A stretch of DNA of 5,826 bases from Opitutia bacterium (GTDB lineage Bacteria; Verrucomicrobiota; Verrucomicrobiia; Opitutales; Coraliomargaritaceae): NCBI GenBank assembly GCA_018663485.1, contig JABJQI010000173.1, positions 1 through 5,826 on the forward strand, given 5' to 3'. This document shows positions 5,645 to 5,826 of the stretch, piece after piece. The notes below the pieces were generated by a model. The model was given only the letters and a program-made list of their open reading frames with translations, had not been told where the DNA came from and searched no databases. The translations under genes were made by a program, and so were the position numbers. Numbering within the stretch: position 1 is the first letter of the stretch; the number at the start of each line of letters is the position of its first letter.

Positions 5645-5826
5645 GGATTTATTTAAAGTTAATGGCAGAGTTTCGAGCACTGCAGGGAAAATGACCACCA
5701 AAATAACTTGTAACGATGAGGGGCTTTACGTGGAGTCACATTTGAGCCCAGCGACACCGAAAAAATGGCCGCCTTATAGCTTTAACCCTTTTATTCTTTT
5801 TGCTCTCGTTTACTACATCCCGCGAA
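5645..5826. other. Intergenic stretch at the window's right edge, no gene seen
   Basis: This stretch lies upstream of the envelope-protein gene and should hold its promoter, but no convincing -35/-10 pair stands out. An AT-rich block (5774-5804) is present. No RNA gene or sizeable reading frame is supported; the region runs off the window edge. Confidence 0.4.

Noticed and set aside
5736..5825. Short minus-strand open frame running in from the right edge, possibly the C-terminus of another gene
   Set aside because: Only 29 codons, very basic, with no recognisable motif; it cannot be told from chance.

Overview
This window shows a compact stretch of a Gram-negative bacterial chromosome, about half G+C. 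The gene set, the protein wording (superoxide dismutase, RlmF and TadA sequences) and the near absence of Shine-Dalgarno sequences ahead of the starts suggest a member of the Verrucomicrobiota, perhaps a marine Opitutae (Coraliomargarita/Lentimonas-like). That placement is an inference from memory of these families, not a search result.

Layout from left to right. Positions 1-1835, minus strand: two tandem PilT-type secretion/retraction ATPases. The upstream one (462-1835) is complete and carries an N-terminal extension of about 100 residues. The downstream one (1-426) is cut by the window edge just after its Walker A motif. They are 35 bp apart and probably co-transcribed. Positions 1836-2085: a divergent intergenic region with a possible pilT promoter, a small AT-rich hairpin and a REP-like inverted-repeat element. 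Positions 2086-3024, plus strand: rlmF, the 23S rRNA m6A1618 methyltransferase. Positions 3025-3210: a convergent intergenic region holding three perfect hairpins, one of them a strong terminator. Positions 3211-3837, minus: a Mn-type superoxide dismutase. Positions 4013-4576, minus: tadA, the tRNA adenosine-34 deaminase. Positions 4772-5644, minus: an unrecognised membrane-anchored protein that may have a LolA-like fold. The last 180 bp hold no supportable gene.

The genes do not form one pathway. Type IV pilus ATPases, two RNA-modification enzymes (RlmF on rRNA, TadA on tRNA), an antioxidant enzyme and an envelope protein lie side by side, mostly with their own intergenic regions. I see no phage, insertion sequence, CRISPR array, toxin-antitoxin or defence signature, and nothing that amounts to a new multi-gene system. 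The points most worth checking are the REP-like element, the long PilT paralogue, the dyad over the presumed superoxide dismutase promoter and the unknown envelope protein.
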